Shown piece after piece: positions 33,790-42,108 of a stretch of DNA of 54,169 bases; within the stretch, counting starts at the first letter, position 1, and the number at the start of each line of letters is the position of its first letter. The stretch covers positions 1 through 54,169 of the forward strand of contig JAQCQR010000016.1 of the NCBI GenBank assembly GCA_027687465.1, in the 5' to 3' direction. The stretch is from Coriobacteriaceae bacterium AF08-21. Its GTDB lineage: Bacteria > Actinomycetota > Coriobacteriia > Coriobacteriales > Coriobacteriaceae. Made by a program: the position numbers and the translations under genes. The notes beneath the pieces were generated by a model. It saw only the letters and a program-made list of their open reading frames with translations, was not told the DNA's origin and did not search any database.

Positions 33790-34704
33790 ATGGCCGACAA
33801 TCGCAAGCGCGCGTCTCGTGGCGGCAAGCAGGCTGCTTCTGGCTCGCGTCCGATTCGCCGTAATGACCGCGCCGCCGCTCCCAAGGGTCAGCGCGATCGT
33901 ACCCAGGCCGCACGTCCGCAGCGCGATCGCAACCGCGACGCTGTCCAGGCTCCCAAGGGCGAGTTTATCGAAGGCCGTCGTGCTGCCGCCGAGGCGCTGC
34001 GCACTGGTTTTCCCATCAAGTGCGCGCTCATTGCCGAGGGCGGGGAGCGCGATGCCGCCCTGTCGCGTCTGGTCGATGACCTCAACGCCGCGGGCGTCCG
34101 CATTAAGTATGTGCCGCGTGCACAGCTCGATGTGCTGTCGAGCCATGGCGCTCACCAGGGCATCGCGCTCGAGGTCGGCAACTTCCCCTATGCCGATGTC
34201 GCCGATATCCTCGACCGCGCAGGCGAGGGTCCGGCACTTGTCGTGGTGCTCGACCATGTGACTGACGACGGCAACTTTGGCGCCATCGTGCGCTCCGCCG
34301 AGGTCGTGGGCGCCGCGGGCGTCGTCATCGCCAACAAGCGTGCCGCCGGCGTGACCGTGGGCAGCTACAAAACCTCAGCCGGTGCCGTCATGCACCTGCC
34401 CATCGCGCAGGTTCCCAATATCGCCCGTGCGCTCGATGACCTCAAGGCCGCTGGCTTTTGGGTGGGCGGTGCCTCCGAGCACGCCGAAGGCAGTTGCTGG
34501 GATGCTCCCTTCGAGGGTCGCGTGGCGCTCGTCATGGGGTCCGAGGGCGACGGCATCTCGCGCCTGGTGCTCGAGAAATGCGACTTTTTGACCAAGCTTC
34601 CCCAGCGCGGCATGACCGAGAGCCTCAATGTTGCCCAGGCGACCACGGCGCTGTGCTTTGAATGGCTGCGCCGCAACGCCGGCGAGCTCATGGGGGAGGA
34701 GTAG
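33790..34704 (+). CDS. rlmB: TrmH-family 23S rRNA 2'-O-methyltransferase (RlmB-like)
   Basis: A SPOUT-fold SAM-dependent methyltransferase, expected to act on G2251 of 23S rRNA. The 304 aa begin with a ~60-residue Arg/Lys-rich tail that may bind RNA. The substrate-binding domain (EGRRAAAEAL) and the knotted catalytic domain with VMGSEGDGISRLV and SLNVAQATTAL follow. AGGAGG lies 6 nt before the ATG at 33790. cysS-rlmB-NYN is a conserved order in many Gram-positives. Methylation of a tRNA instead cannot be ruled out. Confidence 0.9.
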   Translation: MADNRKRASRGGKQAASGSRPIRRNDRAAAPKGQRDRTQAARPQRDRNRDAVQAPKGEFIEGRRAAAEALRTGFPIKCALIAEGGERDAALSRLVDDLNAAGVRIKYVPRAQLDVLSSHGAHQGIALEVGNFPYADVADILDRAGEGPALVVVLDHVTDDGNFGAIVRSAEVVGAAGVVIANKRAAGVTVGSYKTSAGAVMHLPIAQVPNIARALDDLKAAGFWVGGASEHAEGSCWDAPFEGRVALVMGSEGDGISRLVLEKCDFLTKLPQRGMTESLNVAQATTALCFEWLRRNAGELMGEE

Positions 34705-34707
34705 CGC

Positions 34708-35385
34708 ATGTCCAAAAAGAACCGTGCCAAGTCCAAAGCCAAGCGCTTTGGCGAAGGCTCGGCCAAGCCGATTGTCTCGGCCGCGACCTACGGCGTGGGC
34801 GGCAATGCGTTTGCACAGGCTATCGCCGACCCAGTCTCGACGGTGCACTCCAACAAGCCCGAGCTGCTGGTGGTCGACGGTTACAACGTGATCCACTGCA
34901 CGCCGCGCTACGAAAAGCTCGTATACGACCATTCCGACGATCCGTATTCCAGCGACGTTCACGATATGGCGCGCACCGCCCTCATCAACGATGTCGCCGC
35001 GTTTGCCCAGGGCCGCTACGAGGCTGTGATTGTGTTTGACGGTGCGGGCAATATCTCCAGCGAGCGTCCCAACCTGCCGGCCCGCGGCGTGCGCATCGAG
35101 TTTTCGCCGACGGGCGTCTCTGCCGATACCGTGGTGCAGAAGCTCTGCATCGAGGCACGTGAGGAGGGCCGCGCGTGCTCCGTGGTATCGAGTGACGGCA
35201 CAATTCAAGCCGTCGTCATGGGCAAGGGCGTCACGCGTATTTCGAGCCGCATGCTGGTGGACGAGATCAAGCAGATCGATAACGACGTTCACGAGGCAGA
35301 GGAAGCTCCGCAGATCAAGATGACTCTGGGCAGTCGCCTGAGCCCCGATGCCCTGGCCAAGCTCAAGGCCCTGCGCGGGAGGTAG
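34708..35385 (+). CDS. NYN domain RNase-like protein (YacP family)
   Basis: A 225-aa protein of the YacP/Rae1 family. The NYN (PIN-like) fold starts VVDGYNVIH at about residue 54 and carries the later acidic positions in VFDGAG and VSSDGTIQ. The B. subtilis member is a ribosome-associated mRNA endonuclease. The N-terminal ~50 residues are basic and specific to this group. It starts 3 nt after rlmB and ends the operon. Confidence 0.87.
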   Translation: MSKKNRAKSKAKRFGEGSAKPIVSAATYGVGGNAFAQAIADPVSTVHSNKPELLVVDGYNVIHCTPRYEKLVYDHSDDPYSSDVHDMARTALINDVAAFAQGRYEAVIVFDGAGNISSERPNLPARGVRIEFSPTGVSADTVVQKLCIEAREEGRACSVVSSDGTIQAVVMGKGVTRISSRMLVDEIKQIDNDVHEAEEAPQIKMTLGSRLSPDALAKLKALRGR

Positions 35386-35411
35386 GGGAGTTGGCGGGCG
35401 ATGCTGTCTCG

Positions 35412-36752
35412 CTAACTCCATTCAGCGATGTCGATCATTCTTTCGAGGCGCCATGTTAGCGCCTCTTTTAGATAAGGCAGTCTCGCTGTAAGAGCGTCGT
35501 TTTTGGATAGGATTTCAATTGCTTCGTCAACGAAACCCTCGAGCTTGTCGTCGTCAAACCAGCTCATATCCTCAACAAGCAGCATTTGTTTCGCGGGGCT
35601 TGAATGAAACTGCGCGCTGGTAAAACTGTGCTCTCCTGCCTTAAGCTCCTCTAGAGAAACGTTGCACCAGAGCGATGATCCCGAATCGAAGATGGGGGCG
35701 GGTCTGCAGGCTAGCGTGTTGACATTTCGCACAAGGCCAAAGTTACGCCAATGGCGATCATAGTTGGCGATGATGTCGTCGCACACGATCATGCGGTCAA
35801 GGGCATCCTTGACGCCTGTTACCCCGAGCTCCTCGCAGTTTGCTACATACCGTTCGTAATCGGTTAGTCGCTCGTCTGCATTTGCATACTGGTTTACATA
35901 GAACGCAGGGACATACTCTTCTTCATCAGTTAAGAAGACATCGCATATGCTCAGGGCGGAAGTGCCCGTGCCCTCGAGCGAGTAAGGCACATAATCGCAG
36001 GCGTTTAGGATGCGACGGTGGAGCGCGGTCGCCACCAGCTCGTTATAAGGTTCCTGGTTCAGGTGTGCTCCTGCCTTATGCAGAATTCGGCGCCCGCCCT
36101 CGCATGTCCAGTACTTTTGAAGATTGCCGTCCGACGTGTTATCGGGCTTTGCGGCAGCTGCCTTACCCTCCGGGGCGAAGGGTGCAATGGTTAGCGAGAC
36201 GTCATCAAAAGCATTATTGAAGAAATTGATATCTTCCCACGCGAGACCGGAGTCTTCGGGCCTAATCCAATACTGGTCGGATAAGGAGAGGCCAAGATTT
36301 CGCTGTACGAGTTCATCGGGAACATCGACTGCGGCTTCTGCAAGCAGGGAGGCTAGCCCAATGCGTGCGAGCGGGATACCGCGGCCGCGCCACCAGATGC
36401 GGAAGGAGTCGAGCGACACGGGACTATTGGGGCCAAGTACTCCAATAGGGGCGTGGGCACGATCGACGTCGGCGCCGATGTGGGTGAAGTCTTTCCGTGA
36501 TCTGCTGTAGACCAGCTGGGCCACTTCGTGCGTGCGGTTCATGAGGGTAAACGTAATCTCGCTTTTTCCATGGCCTCGGCGGGGGCGTCCCCCCGCTTTG
36601 GTCACGGAGCGGAGTCGTGCGTTGACGCTGTCTTTGTCGATGAGCCATACACCAGAAGCCTTGCGTGCCTCAAGTGCTCCGTTTTTTATGAGCTCTTGCA
36701 CCCTGCGCGGGGTGATGTCGAGTAGCTCTGCAGCTTCCTTCGTGGTCAACAT
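35412..36752 (-). CDS. HTH protein fused to a HipA-like kinase domain
   Basis: A 446-aa protein joining two parts. Residues 1-~50 are an excisionase/MerR-type winged HTH (LTTKEAAELLDITPRRVQELIKNGALEARKASGVWLI). The C-terminal half looks like a HipA/CtkA-type kinase, with the catalytic loop NYDRHWRNFG (D332) and the metal-binding APIFDSGSSLW (D356). The middle (~70-230) is unassigned. The start at 36752 is chosen because GAAGGG lies 7 nt upstream; an ATG at 36794 has no ribosome site. There is no separate antitoxin gene. A perfect operator-like palindrome sits upstream, so the protein may control itself. Confidence 0.72.
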   Translation of the reverse strand: MLTTKEAAELLDITPRRVQELIKNGALEARKASGVWLIDKDSVNARLRSVTKAGGRPRRGHGKSEITFTLMNRTHEVAQLVYSRSRKDFTHIGADVDRAHAPIGVLGPNSPVSLDSFRIWWRGRGIPLARIGLASLLAEAAVDVPDELVQRNLGLSLSDQYWIRPEDSGLAWEDINFFNNAFDDVSLTIAPFAPEGKAAAAKPDNTSDGNLQKYWTCEGGRRILHKAGAHLNQEPYNELVATALHRRILNACDYVPYSLEGTGTSALSICDVFLTDEEEYVPAFYVNQYANADERLTDYERYVANCEELGVTGVKDALDRMIVCDDIIANYDRHWRNFGLVRNVNTLACRPAPIFDSGSSLWCNVSLEELKAGEHSFTSAQFHSSPAKQMLLVEDMSWFDDDKLEGFVDEAIEILSKNDALTARLPYLKEALTWRLERMIDIAEWS

Positions 36753-36771
36753 CGCGAAACCCTTCGCCAGA

Positions 36772-36829
36772 ACGAATAGTTTTATCTTCTTCATTGTAAT
36801 AAAAACTATTCGTTCTGACGAATAGTTTT
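36772..36829 (-). promoter_or_regulatory. ACGAATAGTTTT operator array
   Basis: AAAACTATTCGT (36802-36813) and ACGAATAGTTTT (36818-36829) form a perfect 12-bp inverted repeat with a 4-nt spacer. A third copy of ACGAATAGTTTT lies at 36772-36783, between the palindrome and the chosen start of the HTH/HipA-like gene. Confidence 0.7.
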
Positions 36830-36913
36830 GAGATGTGGTCGGTCAAAGGGCCTGTTGCGCCTCGCCCGCAATTCCTTTATTCTAAACAGGCTTCGCGCGA
36901 AAGCGCCAAGTGT

Positions 36914-36988
36914 GCCAGTGTGGCGCAACGGTAGCGCAACTGATTTGTAATCAGTGGGTTGCAGGTTCGATTCCTGTCACTGGCTCCA
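36914..36988 (+). tRNA. tRNA-Thr (anticodon TGT)
   Basis: A 75-nt cloverleaf: acceptor GCCAGTG with CACTGGC, anticodon loop TTTGTAA reading TGT, T arm GCAGGTTCGATTCCTGT, and encoded CCA. Confidence 0.95.
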
Positions 36989-36995
36989 TGAGAGT

Positions 36996-37036
36996 TTCGG
37001 GCTTTGTTCCTTGTGGGACAGGGCCCGTTTCTATTT
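36996..37036 (+). terminator. terminator of tRNA-Thr
   Basis: CGGGC and GCCCG close a longer stem with G-T pairs (TTTGTTCC with GGGACAGG), followed by TTTCTATTT. Confidence 0.6.
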
Positions 37037-37097
37037 AGGTGGTGCGCCATCGGGTTAGCGCCCATCCCGTTTTTGGTTTGTCTCGTCCTCCAGTTTG

Positions 37098-37153
37098 TCT
37101 AAATCTGTAACACCAAGACCGATATTTGGCATCTAACTGTTACAGATTGAGAT
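37098..37153. repeat. ATCTGTAACA palindromic repeat, copy 1
   Basis: ATCTGTAACA (37103-37112) and TGTTACAGAT (37138-37147) are 25 nt apart, with TGAGAT after the second arm. Three more copies lie at 37177, 47778 and 47858. The 531-bp gap 36989-37519 holds only repeats and terminators. Confidence 0.75.
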
Positions 37154-37176
37154 GAAACTTAGGGTGTTTTAGGAAT

Positions 37177-37233
37177 ATCTTGATCTGTAACATGTAGAAG
37201 CGGAATAGGCCTCTTGCCGTTACAGATCGAGAC
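37177..37233. repeat. ATCTGTAACA palindromic repeat, copy 2
   Basis: TTGATCTGTAACA and GTTACAGATCGAGAC pair around 26 nt. The loop differs completely from that of copy 1, so only the arms are conserved. Confidence 0.75.
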
Positions 37234-37260
37234 AAGGGCGGGTACGGACCTGGATGTCCT

Positions 37261-37332
37261 GCTCGAGCGTGGATTTCTGGACGCGCGAGAGAAAAAATCT
37301 CCCGACCGGAGAACGAGCGTGGATAATTAACT
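37261..37332. repeat. GTGGATAATCTCCC repeat, locus 2 (degenerate)
   Basis: Half-sites GAGCGTGGATTT, AAATCTCCCG and GAACGAGCGTGGATAATTA of the family seen at 14622 and 41365 are present here, but without a clean inverted pair. Confidence 0.6.
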
Positions 37333-37385
37333 TGGATAGGGAGTTAAGGTAAACACCGATTGTCTATCGACGGCTTTAGAAACGA

Positions 37386-37419
37386 CGACCCCGATTCCAT
37401 TGTGGAATCGGGGTCGTTT
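37386..37419. terminator. strong stem-loop downstream of the PTS gene
   Basis: CGACCCCGATTCCA and TGGAATCGGGGTCG are perfect 14-bp arms with a 3-nt loop. TTT follows on the plus strand. It is a likely terminator for the minus-strand PTS operon, which ends at 37520. Confidence 0.65.
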
Positions 37420-37519
37420 GTGCCTCAGGAATCCGAATGGATTAATCGAGCTCCTAAGGACCTTCTTGGGTTCTTGCTAATGGTCTGCCGAGGATGTCTC
37501 CAATGCAAACAGCGGGCAT

Positions 37520-38920
37520 CTACTCAATATAGCTGGGGTTCTTCTTGATGATCACGCGTGCAGCGATGAAGGAGACGACGATGGCGATGATGGCGACAAC
37601 GCATGCCAGCACGAAGTTGCCCATGGACCCATCGGGAGCGATAAAGATGAGTGCCGAAAGAAGGCCGGGGCATGCTCCCGCAACATACTCTTTCAGAACA
37701 AAGATGCCTGCAGGGAGTCCAGCGCAGAGCGCGCCGATTGCCGTGCCGACAAGCAGGCGGGGACGCTCGATGAGGCAACCGTAGAACGCGGGCTCGGTTA
37801 CGCCACAGAGTGCGGTGACGGCAACCGTGGTGACCATACCCCTCTTCTCTTTGTTTCCCTTCATGGCAGTTGCCAGGGCGAGGCTCGTGCCACCAATGCA
37901 GAGGTTCGAGATGAATCCAAAGATAATGGGTGCCCAACCGAGCTGCGCCAAGCTCGTAACTTCGATTGCGATGTAGGCCTTATCAAGACCGAGCATGACA
38001 AAATAGGGGTTAAGGGCTGCAAGGATTGGAGTAGCGATAAATGCCACGTTATCCATGAGCCACGTGACGGCATCACTCAGCGCGTAGCCCATCATGCTGC
38101 CGGCGGGGCCGAGGATAATCAGCTCAACAGGCACGACGATGAACATGGTGAGTAGCGGCTTCAAGAACAGTTTGGTAACGTCCGGGATGATTTTCTGAAG
38201 ACCGCGATCAACAAAGTACATGAACACAACGCCCAGTACGATTGGCACCACCGTGCTCGAGTAGTCATTCGTCGGGATGGGGATGCCAAGAAAGTCGAGA
38301 CCCTCAGCACCGCTAATAGACGAGCTAATCATGATTGCGCCCAGCAGCGCGCCCATGATAGGCTGCATCTTCATGACGGCGGCGAGCTGGTAGCCTAGGT
38401 AAACGGGCAGGAAGCTAAATGAGGCACTGAAGATCGCCAGCAGAACTTGGGCAGTTCCGCTATCGGTGCTCAATCCACAATAATTGACCAGGAGATTCTT
38501 AATCGAAAGAATGAGTCCGCCAACGATGAGCGCCGGGACGATGGGCATGAATACCTGTGCAGAGACGTTCCCGAATTTCTCAATCAAGCCCATGGCGGTG
38601 TTACCGCTTTTAATGCCTTCTGCAAGGTCTTTGGCGGTTTGGGCATCGTCGGCAACCGTGCCACCGCCGACTTCGATTCCCGCGAAGTCGAGGAAGTCGT
38701 TGTAAGCCTCGGTGACGTTGGGGCCGATGATCACCTGAAGCTGGCCACCGCTGACTACTGCCCCGAGCGCCTGATCGGCCGATTTGGCGAGCTGGAGATC
38801 GATGATCGAGGTGTCTCGTGCGTCGATGCGAAGGCGCGTCGCACAATGAGTTACCGATGTAATGTTCTCTTTGCCGCCAACAGCCTTTAGGACTGTTTCG
38901 GACATTGCCTGATATTTCAT
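37520..38920 (-). CDS. beta-glucoside-type PTS permease, EIIBC
   Basis: Imports and phosphorylates a beta-glucoside through the phosphoenolpyruvate phosphotransferase system. The EIIB domain comes first, with the phospho-accepting C26 in THCATRLR. The EIIC membrane domain (residues ~105-460, about ten segments) follows. The 466 aa contain no EIIA domain, so EIIA must be supplied by another gene. GGAGAAAGAG precedes the ATG. It lies 9 nt after the GH1 gene in the same operon. The exact sugar (cellobiose, arbutin or salicin type) is inferred from its partner. Confidence 0.9.
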   Translation of the reverse strand: MKYQAMSETVLKAVGGKENITSVTHCATRLRIDARDTSIIDLQLAKSADQALGAVVSGGQLQVIIGPNVTEAYNDFLDFAGIEVGGGTVADDAQTAKDLAEGIKSGNTAMGLIEKFGNVSAQVFMPIVPALIVGGLILSIKNLLVNYCGLSTDSGTAQVLLAIFSASFSFLPVYLGYQLAAVMKMQPIMGALLGAIMISSSISGAEGLDFLGIPIPTNDYSSTVVPIVLGVVFMYFVDRGLQKIIPDVTKLFLKPLLTMFIVVPVELIILGPAGSMMGYALSDAVTWLMDNVAFIATPILAALNPYFVMLGLDKAYIAIEVTSLAQLGWAPIIFGFISNLCIGGTSLALATAMKGNKEKRGMVTTVAVTALCGVTEPAFYGCLIERPRLLVGTAIGALCAGLPAGIFVLKEYVAGACPGLLSALIFIAPDGSMGNFVLACVVAIIAIVVSFIAARVIIKKNPSYIE

Positions 38921-38929
38921 CTCTTTCTC

Positions 38930-40348
38930 CTAACCTTCCTGCTCCCGATACTTCGAGATAAGGTCTCGGTACCAATACCAGCTCTTTTTGGGGGTGCGCT
39001 CCAGATTGTTCTCGAAGTCGATGTGGACAAGTCCGTATCGTTTTTCGTAGCCGTTGATCCAGCTATACAGATCCATCGTCGACCAGAGGTAGTAGCCCTC
39101 AACGCGCGCGCCGTCGCGCTTAGCCCTCATCATGTGCTCGATGAACTGGCCCAGAAGCTCGATGCGGTCATCATCGTGGATCATTCCGTCTGCGTCTGGT
39201 TGCTCATAGGCGCCATGTCCGTTTTCCGTAATAAAGATGCGGGGCGCGTCATAGCGCTCGTGGACATCCATGATGGTTGAATACATGCAACTTGGGAGTA
39301 TTTCGCGGCCCCATTTATTGCGGGGAACATTGCTGTCGCGGGCGCTTTCAAACAAGGGCGCAATGCATTTTCCTTCGACTTTTTTGCTCGAACCGCCCTT
39401 ATTGTTCGCCGAAACGGCAAGCTCTCCACCGTGCCAGTCGGTTACATACTCTCGGCAATACACGTTGAGTCCAATAAAATCGACTTTACCGTCTCTGAAT
39501 TCTTCTACGTCATTTGGGGATCGATAGAGCGAGACGCCAAGTTTTTCAAGGATTTCGTCCATTTCTGGCGGCAGTTGACCCTGAAGCGCTGGTGCCAGAA
39601 TCATGCGATTGGCGAAAAAGTCTGCGTATCGAAATACGTCATCAGGGTGCTCGGTTGCCGGGTCGAGTTCGACAACGCCGCCATCGTGGACGGCGCCGAT
39701 GATGCCGTCGTAGCCCATTTGACGATATGCTCGGACTGCGAGTGCGCTTGCGCGCATCAGGTTGTATTGAAACTGCATGTACGACTGAACGTCGAGCGAT
39801 CGATTGGGGGGATAGTTGCCCAACATGTTTACGCAGTAGCTGTAGAAATGCGGCTCGTTAACGGTAGCCCAGATTTTGACGCGGCCTCCAAAGCGCTCAA
39901 AGCAAATCTTGGCGTATTTGCAGAACCACTCTGCCATGTCGTTGTTCAGCCATCCGCCTTTGCAAGCAAGCGTGAATGGCAGATCGTAATGGAACAGCGT
40001 AACGTTGGGCTCTATGCCATTTTCGAGGCAGCAATCAATGACTCGATTATAAAAATCGATACCCTCTTCATTCACTTCGCCGATACCCGTGGGGATGATT
40101 CGACTCCATGAAAGAGAGAAGCGATAGGTGTTTTGTCCGCCTTCTTTCATCATGCGGATATCTTCTTCATAGCGATGGTAGAAGTCGCAAGATACATCAC
40201 CGTCAACATGGTTGATGTTCTTATTGCTTGTGTGGTTAAAGAAATCCCACTCGCCGAGGCCTTTGCCGTCTTCGTTCCAGGCACCCTCGCACTGATAAGA
40301 CGCCGTGGCGGAACCCCAGAGAAACGGCATGTTGTTCACGTTGCCCAT
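38930..40348 (-). CDS. 6-phospho-beta-glucosidase (GH1)
   Basis: Hydrolyses the phosphorylated beta-glucoside delivered by the adjacent PTS. A family GH1 TIM barrel of 472 aa. The acid/base is E165 in VNEPH and the nucleophile is E375 in ITENGHG; the start is LWGSATASYQCEGAW. The start at 40348 is chosen because AAAGGGG sits 5 nt upstream; an ATG 18 nt earlier lacks it. It is the first gene of the minus-strand operon, divergent from an RpiR-type regulator. Confidence 0.93.
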   Translation of the reverse strand: MGNVNNMPFLWGSATASYQCEGAWNEDGKGLGEWDFFNHTSNKNINHVDGDVSCDFYHRYEEDIRMMKEGGQNTYRFSLSWSRIIPTGIGEVNEEGIDFYNRVIDCCLENGIEPNVTLFHYDLPFTLACKGGWLNNDMAEWFCKYAKICFERFGGRVKIWATVNEPHFYSYCVNMLGNYPPNRSLDVQSYMQFQYNLMRASALAVRAYRQMGYDGIIGAVHDGGVVELDPATEHPDDVFRYADFFANRMILAPALQGQLPPEMDEILEKLGVSLYRSPNDVEEFRDGKVDFIGLNVYCREYVTDWHGGELAVSANNKGGSSKKVEGKCIAPLFESARDSNVPRNKWGREILPSCMYSTIMDVHERYDAPRIFITENGHGAYEQPDADGMIHDDDRIELLGQFIEHMMRAKRDGARVEGYYLWSTMDLYSWINGYEKRYGLVHIDFENNLERTPKKSWYWYRDLISKYREQEG

Positions 40349-40419
40349 GAATCCCCTTTCCATCATTCAACACGGTGGATACGTGTGACGGAATTACGAT
40401 TAAGATGACGTCAACTGAT

Positions 40420-40457
40420 TTGAATCATAGGAGAACGACCAAAGCTGTTTGATTCAA
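40420..40457. promoter_or_regulatory. TTGAATCA inverted repeat in the divergent promoter region
   Basis: TTGAATCA (40420-40427) and TGATTCAA (40450-40457) are perfect 8-bp arms 22 nt apart, that is 30 bp centre to centre. They lie between the GH1 and regulator genes, so this is a candidate site for the RpiR-type protein. Confidence 0.5.
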
Positions 40458-40499
40458 TAAATGAACCATAATATCGAGGAGAGCGGAAAGAGGGATCAC

Positions 40500-41333
40500 G
40501 TGAATATCAATGACTTCGATGTGCTCAATCGCATTAGCTCCATCATCAACAGCGAGTTTGGGTCAAACGATGCCGCCATCGCTCGATATCTCATCGCTCA
40601 CATTAGGCGTTCGAGCGAAATCATTGTTGCCGCAATAACCCGCGATGCATTCGTGACCCGTTCCGCTGTTCGTCGTTTCTGCAATCGATTGGGCTACCAG
40701 TCTCTTAGCGATTTGAAAGAATCATTTACTCAATCAGTCTTTCCAAGCGACTTAAGCCATCGAGAGGAGGAATTTGGCTACGAGGAGTACAGGGCAGAGC
40801 TCGACGTTCGCATGATCGAGATGTTCGCTGAGGTCGAAAGCGGCGTGTCCGATATCGCTATTAAGCACCTTGCCGACGAAATTGATGGCCATAAAAACGT
40901 TGAAATCTGGTGCACCAATAATGTGAGCGCCAATCTCGTACGATTTCAGCAGGAAATGTTTTATGCGGGCAAGATAGTTCGCATAGTTGCTGGGGCTAAC
41001 GTCGCGGAATTGAAAAACATGGGAGACGCTTCGCAGTCATTGATAATTCTCGTATCGGTCTCCGGGCTATTTGTGTCACAGGCGCGTGAGTATCTTGAGT
41101 GCCGTTCGGGCAGGAAGATTCTAGTTACTGCGTTTAGCAACGATGACAAATCGAGGTCTTTTGACCGTGTATATCGTCTTGGTAATGCAGGAAACGGAAT
41201 TGACCGACTCGGCGTTTATTCGAAATACGCCATGACTTATTTCTTCGACTTGCTATCGTCGTGTTACTTGAGTCGCTACCCCTGCACCAAGGGGGAGCCG
41301 CTCTATGGGTCTACTTTGGCCTGGCCCGAGTAG
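40500..41333 (+). CDS. RpiR/MurR-family transcriptional regulator
   Basis: A 277-aa regulator with an N-terminal HTH_6 domain (residues ~5-75, DAFVTRSAVRRFCNRLGYQSLSDLK) and a C-terminal SIS sugar-phosphate-binding domain (~110-240). It should sense a phosphosugar made by the divergent PTS/GH1 operon. A GTG start at 40500 is preferred because AGAGGG lies 5 nt before it; an ATG at 40461 has no ribosome site but would add 13 residues. Confidence 0.85.
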   Translation: MNINDFDVLNRISSIINSEFGSNDAAIARYLIAHIRRSSEIIVAAITRDAFVTRSAVRRFCNRLGYQSLSDLKESFTQSVFPSDLSHREEEFGYEEYRAELDVRMIEMFAEVESGVSDIAIKHLADEIDGHKNVEIWCTNNVSANLVRFQQEMFYAGKIVRIVAGANVAELKNMGDASQSLIILVSVSGLFVSQAREYLECRSGRKILVTAFSNDDKSRSFDRVYRLGNAGNGIDRLGVYSKYAMTYFFDLLSSCYLSRYPCTKGEPLYGSTLAWPE

Positions 41334-41364
41334 TTGCGGCTCTTTAGTTCTCCCGCTTAGTGAA

Positions 41365-41460
41365 TGAGCGTGGATAATCTGCCACTTTGGATTCGAAGCC
41401 GTGCTAAAAGAGGGAGATTATCCACGCTCGATTTCAAACGGGAGAAAATCCACGCTCGTT
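41365..41460. repeat. GTGGATAATCTCCC palindromic repeat, locus 3
   Basis: The arm starting GAGCGTGGATAATCT (from 41366) and its partner AGATTATCCACGCTC (ending 41429) form an imperfect inverted pair. A third half-site, GGGAGAAAATCCACGCTCG, ends near 41458. The rest of the 431-bp gap before the tRNAs has no gene that can be supported. Confidence 0.75.
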
Positions 41461-41672
41461 CGTGCCGGAAAAACCCGATCGCAACCTATGTAATAGTGCA
41501 AGAGGGTCGTTATCGAAGGTCGATGCCGTAGACGTACTCCACCGTGACAAAGTGTTCCCTCGGGAAATGTCACCAGCGCAGCCAAATCCACTGTCCTTCA
41601 TATCCAAACTCAACAAAACCGCAGGTCAAAGGTATATAGATACGCCCGGGACCGTGTATCTAGAGGTTTTCG

Positions 41673-41702
41673 TTGACAGCCCCCAAGGTTGCATCGTATT
41701 AT
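41673..41702 (+). promoter_or_regulatory. promoter of the tRNA-tuf operon
   Basis: TTGACA (41673-41678) and TATTAT (41697-41702) are 18 nt apart. The bases before it, GAGGTTTTCGTTGACAGC, recur almost exactly upstream of rpmG (43492-43510), so both are strong stable-RNA-type promoters. Confidence 0.7.
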
Positions 41703-41764
41703 CTTTTTCGTTCGCGGGGGCGGCGGTCCAAAAGACCAAAGGACCTGCGGATACTTGAACGATT

Positions 41765-41846
41765 GGGAGTTTGCCCGAGTGGTTAATGGGGACGGGCTGT
41801 AAACCCGTTGGCTCTGCCTACATAGGTTCGAATCCTATAGCTCCCA
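41765..41846 (+). tRNA. tRNA-Tyr (anticodon GTA)
   Basis: Acceptor GGGAGTT pairs with AGCTCCC. The anticodon loop CTGTAAA reads GTA, and a long variable arm is present, as expected for bacterial tRNA-Tyr. CCA is not encoded: the bases after the discriminator A are CCC. Confidence 0.94.
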
Positions 41847-41856
41847 CCCGTCAAGT

Positions 41857-41932
41857 GCCTGTATAGCTCAGTCGGTAGAGCACTTCGTTGGTAACGAAGA
41901 GGTCACCAGTTCAAGTCTGGTTGCAGGCTCCA
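41857..41932 (+). tRNA. tRNA-Thr (anticodon GGT)
   Basis: A 76-nt cloverleaf: acceptor GCCTGTA with TGCAGGC, anticodon loop TTGGTAA reading GGT, and encoded CCA. It is a second Thr isoacceptor after the TGT one at 36914. Confidence 0.95.
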
Positions 41933-41935
41933 TCC

Positions 41936-42012
41936 GGCGGTGTAGCTCAGTTGGTTAGAGCACACGGTTCATACCCGTGGCGTCACTGGTTCGAATCCAG
42001 TCACCGCTACCA
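41936..42012 (+). tRNA. tRNA with CAT anticodon (elongator Met)
   Basis: A 77-nt cloverleaf with the anticodon loop TTCATAC and encoded CCA. The acceptor GGCGGTG/CACCGCT starts with a G-T pair and not the C-A mismatch of initiator tRNA, so it is an elongator. A tRNA-Ile read by lysidine cannot be fully excluded. Confidence 0.9.
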
Positions 42013-42022
42013 TAGGTAACAC

Positions 42023-42056
42023 GGTGGCTTCTCAATAGTATGTTGAGAGGCCACTA
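42023..42056 (+). other. hairpin in the tuf leader
   Basis: GTGGC/GCCAC plus TCTCAA/TTGAGA form an 11-bp stem with a bulge, about 55 nt before the tuf start. No T tract follows, so it is more likely a processing site between tRNA and mRNA than a terminator. Confidence 0.4.
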
Positions 42057-42108
42057 TGGTATAAAGGCAAAGTCCCGTCCGGGGACGACCTGTTAAGAGG
42101 AGGGCTTT

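Noticed and set aside
33675..33884. Minus-strand peptide (RQIALKEEGIDLEVMPDD) in hairpin copy B, with a similar one in copy A
   Set aside because: The similarity follows from the shared DNA repeat. Stem-paired substitutions explain the pattern better than selection on protein, and the frames have no start signals. It is kept only as an alternative to test.
37098..37233. Possible CRISPR-like array
   Set aside because: Only two palindromic units with uneven spacing, no repeat-spacer periodicity and no cas genes in the window.
42023..42056. Terminator between the tRNAs and tuf
   Set aside because: The stem has no T tract, and tuf shows no other promoter, so it is listed only as a hairpin.
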